The notes under the pieces are model-generated. The model did not search any database, was not told the DNA's origin, and worked only from the letters and a program-made list of their open reading frames with translations. Shown one piece after another: positions 62,078 through 64,000 of a stretch of 64,000 nt of DNA (the stretch's first letter is position 1; the number at the start of each line of letters is the position of its first letter). The DNA comes from Phymorhynchus buccinoides. Lineage: Eukaryota > Mollusca > Gastropoda > Neogastropoda > Raphitomidae. The stretch is taken from NCBI GenBank assembly GCA_017654935.2, contig CM065713.1, forward strand, positions 22,817,479 to 22,881,478, in the 5' to 3' direction. The translations under genes were made by a program, and so were the position numbers.

Positions 62078-62325
62078 GGGGAAGATAAGCATCCAGTCTC
62101 TTTTCCCTATATGAGTAGTGAGGACAGAAACACTGGTTATGTCCCTTTTAAACAGGACACATTTTACACGTCAATAGGCCAGTTGAATTCTCCGTTCAAG
62201 TTCCAGTCTGAGTTTTTTGGATAGCCTCCACTGTGAATAGTGTACACGTCCCCACTAACGATAACTCTATCAGCCCGGTTCGCCGAGCTCTTAAGTAATC
62301 CATGTTACCCTTTTAGAATATCTTT
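62078..62325 (+). repeat. Dispersed ~250-bp repeat
   Basis: Equivalent of A 29858-30110. Confidence 0.7.
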
Positions 62326-62479
62326 GCTCGAGATGAAAGAGTAACTTGATAAAACAAAGAGAAGAATTAAAAATCAAGCCATTCATTGAAAATGCATTAA
62401 AAAAAAAACCCAATAGTTACGAATAGTGCAAACAATTCAAGCTAATCAAAGTAAAGCCCTGTATTAAAAATGCACCAAA

Positions 62480-62580
62480 TATTTTTGTTTGTGGCACAAG
62501 CCACAAACCTATAACTCACTTTGTCGGTCGGTCCAAAATTGTCGCACATTTCGCAAAATTGTCGCACATATTTTAAAGGA
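62480..62580 (+). repeat. GTTTGTGGC-hairpin repeat
   Basis: Equivalent of A 30270-30370. Confidence 0.6.
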
Positions 62581-62865
62581 GAAAGTAACATTTCAGTTGT
62601 CATATCTACAGTCCTGAATGAATGAAATTTTGGGCTTTACATCCTCTCGACCAATTGGTTTTCCCACAAACAAACCACTACAAAAGCAAAGTCAGCGGCA
62701 AAATTGTGGTCTAAGGGATCGAAGCGAGTTTAGAAGTGACCAAGGTATGGTGTGCACACAGATTTACTTCCCTTGAAGCAAATGCATAGAAAATTAACAG
62801 CTATCTATTAAATCCGGACATATATGACCAGAACGACTTGAATGAGTTCAAATACCCAGGCAAAA

Positions 62866-63131
62866 ATCTTTACAAATAGTTCATCCACCTTTTGGAAGTT
62901 CTGTGCTTGTAACTTCCTCAAATCTATCAATCCCTTTGACTGCTTTTTCCCTTTGAATACTATCTTTCTGTCTTACTGGTCCATTCTCCTGCCTTTGTTC
63001 TAGAAATTCTTGCAAAGATTTTTTTTCCCAGCTGGGGCTAACTATTTCTCAGTTAGGCGCATAACGACAGCATGACGCATCTGCACTCATAATTGATGAG
63101 ACTGGACTGTCTGAGCGATCGGAAAAAAAAA
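62866..63131 (+). mobile_element. GAA-family SINE-like element with A-rich tail
   Basis: Equivalent of A 30660-30912. Confidence 0.73.
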
Positions 63132-63182
63132 AGAATTAATACTGAAATAGTGGGAAAAAAATCAAATAAAGCCCAGCATTAA

Positions 63183-63420
63183 CCCTTTCACCGCCAGCCA
63201 TATTTCAGCCAAAGAGTTCCACTAAATGTACCTGGGTAGAGAACAAAATCCATCTGCAGTATTGGGGATTCTTCTGTGACATATATATAATAAGGTCTAT
63301 CCTTACTTCCCAAAACTAAGACAATAGGGTCTTTGGATAATAGACCCCAATTTGATGCCTTTTAGTGACATGGGTGTTAAATCACTGTGGTGCTAAAATG
63401 CGACTTTGGCGGTGAAAGGG
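63183..63420 (-). mobile_element. piggyBac-like MITE, full length
   Basis: TTAA at 63179-63182 and 63421-63424; 238 bp as in the copies at 5950 and 6345. Retains the GATGCCTTTTAGTGACATGG segment that A lost. Confidence 0.87.
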
Positions 63421-63727
63421 TTAAAAACACGCGCCAAAAACTAACAAGGGAAGCTTTTCTAATGACCAGTGTGAAAAATTCAAACTAAAAGCTTTGCAAT
63501 CAAAATGCACACAAAACTAACAAAAAAAGGCCAGTAACGACTAGTGTGAACATTCAAAATAAAACTCAACATTAAAATGTACCAACAGATAACAATGAGG
63601 CATGAAACAAACGGTGTGCAACACTCAAAGTAAAGCCCTGCACTAAAAATGGACATAAAATAGCATTGTAAGCTAACCGAAAAAATTGAAAAAACAAAAA
63701 GAAGAGAAGAATCTAAAGCAAAGTTCT

Positions 63728-63900
63728 CCCCCGAAGACGGAGCGTGGCTGTCCACATGGCGGGGTAATCAAAAACAGGTCACACACATAATGTTCTCATC
63801 CCTAGCTGATGCATTTGTACTGAATTGTGCAAGTGCTCTGGCTGTAATGGGATGATCCCTGGAGTCGTTAAGCCAGGGAACAACAACAACAACAAAGCAA
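63728..63900 (+). mobile_element. (AAC)n-tailed SINE-like element
   Basis: Equivalent of A 31507-31682 with a shorter tail. Confidence 0.74.
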
Positions 63901-63939
63901 AGTTCACATTGATGGTGTACAAAGACACTGAAAAGAAAA

Positions 63940-64000
63940 GACTCACATCCGGTCTCTTTTCCTTACATGAGTAGTGAGGACAGAAACACTGGTTATGTCC
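63940..64000 (+). repeat. Dispersed ~250-bp repeat, cut by window edge
   Basis: Start of the equivalent of A 31728-31962. Homology to copy A is intact to the last base, so the duplication continues. Confidence 0.68.

Larger units (their letters stand above)
46327..64000 (+). repeat. Segmental duplication, copy B
   Basis: Direct copy of 8831-31783, continuing beyond the window. It lacks the 1.38-kb block (A 9203-10581), the MITE at A 20808 and the LINE at A 21802. The junction at 46684 joins AACAG to ATATTTCACC with two bases of microhomology. Confidence 0.93.

Overview
This window is eukaryotic genomic DNA, most probably from a lophotrochozoan animal and quite likely a gastropod mollusc. It shows sparse coding, very many non-LTR retrotransposon fragments, tRNA-derived SINEs whose central block resembles the Nin domain of marine-invertebrate SINEs, many short inverted-repeat DNA elements (MITEs), long CA/GA/GT arrays and TTAGGG-like tracts. 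The taxon is an inference from repeat style, not from a diagnostic gene.

Only three loci look like intact protein-coding genes. All are on the minus strand, uninterrupted by introns, and paralogous: gene A (11057-14332, 1091 aa), gene C (32909-36241, 1110 aa) and gene B (47161-50436, 1091 aa). Each begins with a solenoid of about nine repeats of 29-30 residues marked by Gln-Trp, continues through a long region I cannot assign, and ends with an ankyrin-like helix pair and a C-terminal SOCS box with a Cullin5-type LPxP motif. I infer substrate adaptors of Elongin B/C-Cullin5 ubiquitin ligases with an unusual recognition domain.

Layout: 1-8.8 kb is gene-free repeat mosaic. 8.83-31.78 kb (copy A) and 46.33-64.00 kb (copy B) are direct copies of one segment, about 37.5 kb apart, and still homologous at the right edge of the window. 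31.8-46.3 kb separates them and carries gene C, minisatellites, a nested block of MITE-like repeats and a U2 snRNA fragment. Copies A and B are about 99.4% identical across the gene, by eye, but differ by three large events: a 3.67-kb LINE present only in A, a 238-bp MITE present only in A, and 1.38 kb missing from B. They are either a recent tandem duplication or two haplotypes joined by the assembler.

The rest is transposon debris: pogo-like (TA) and piggyBac-like (TTAA) MITEs, several long foldback elements, (GAA)n- and (AAC)n-tailed SINE-like families, and reverse-transcriptase fragments of at least six LINEs. For several families the window holds both a filled and an empty copy of the same site, so insertion boundaries and target duplications can be read directly. 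All identities and difference counts were made by eye.
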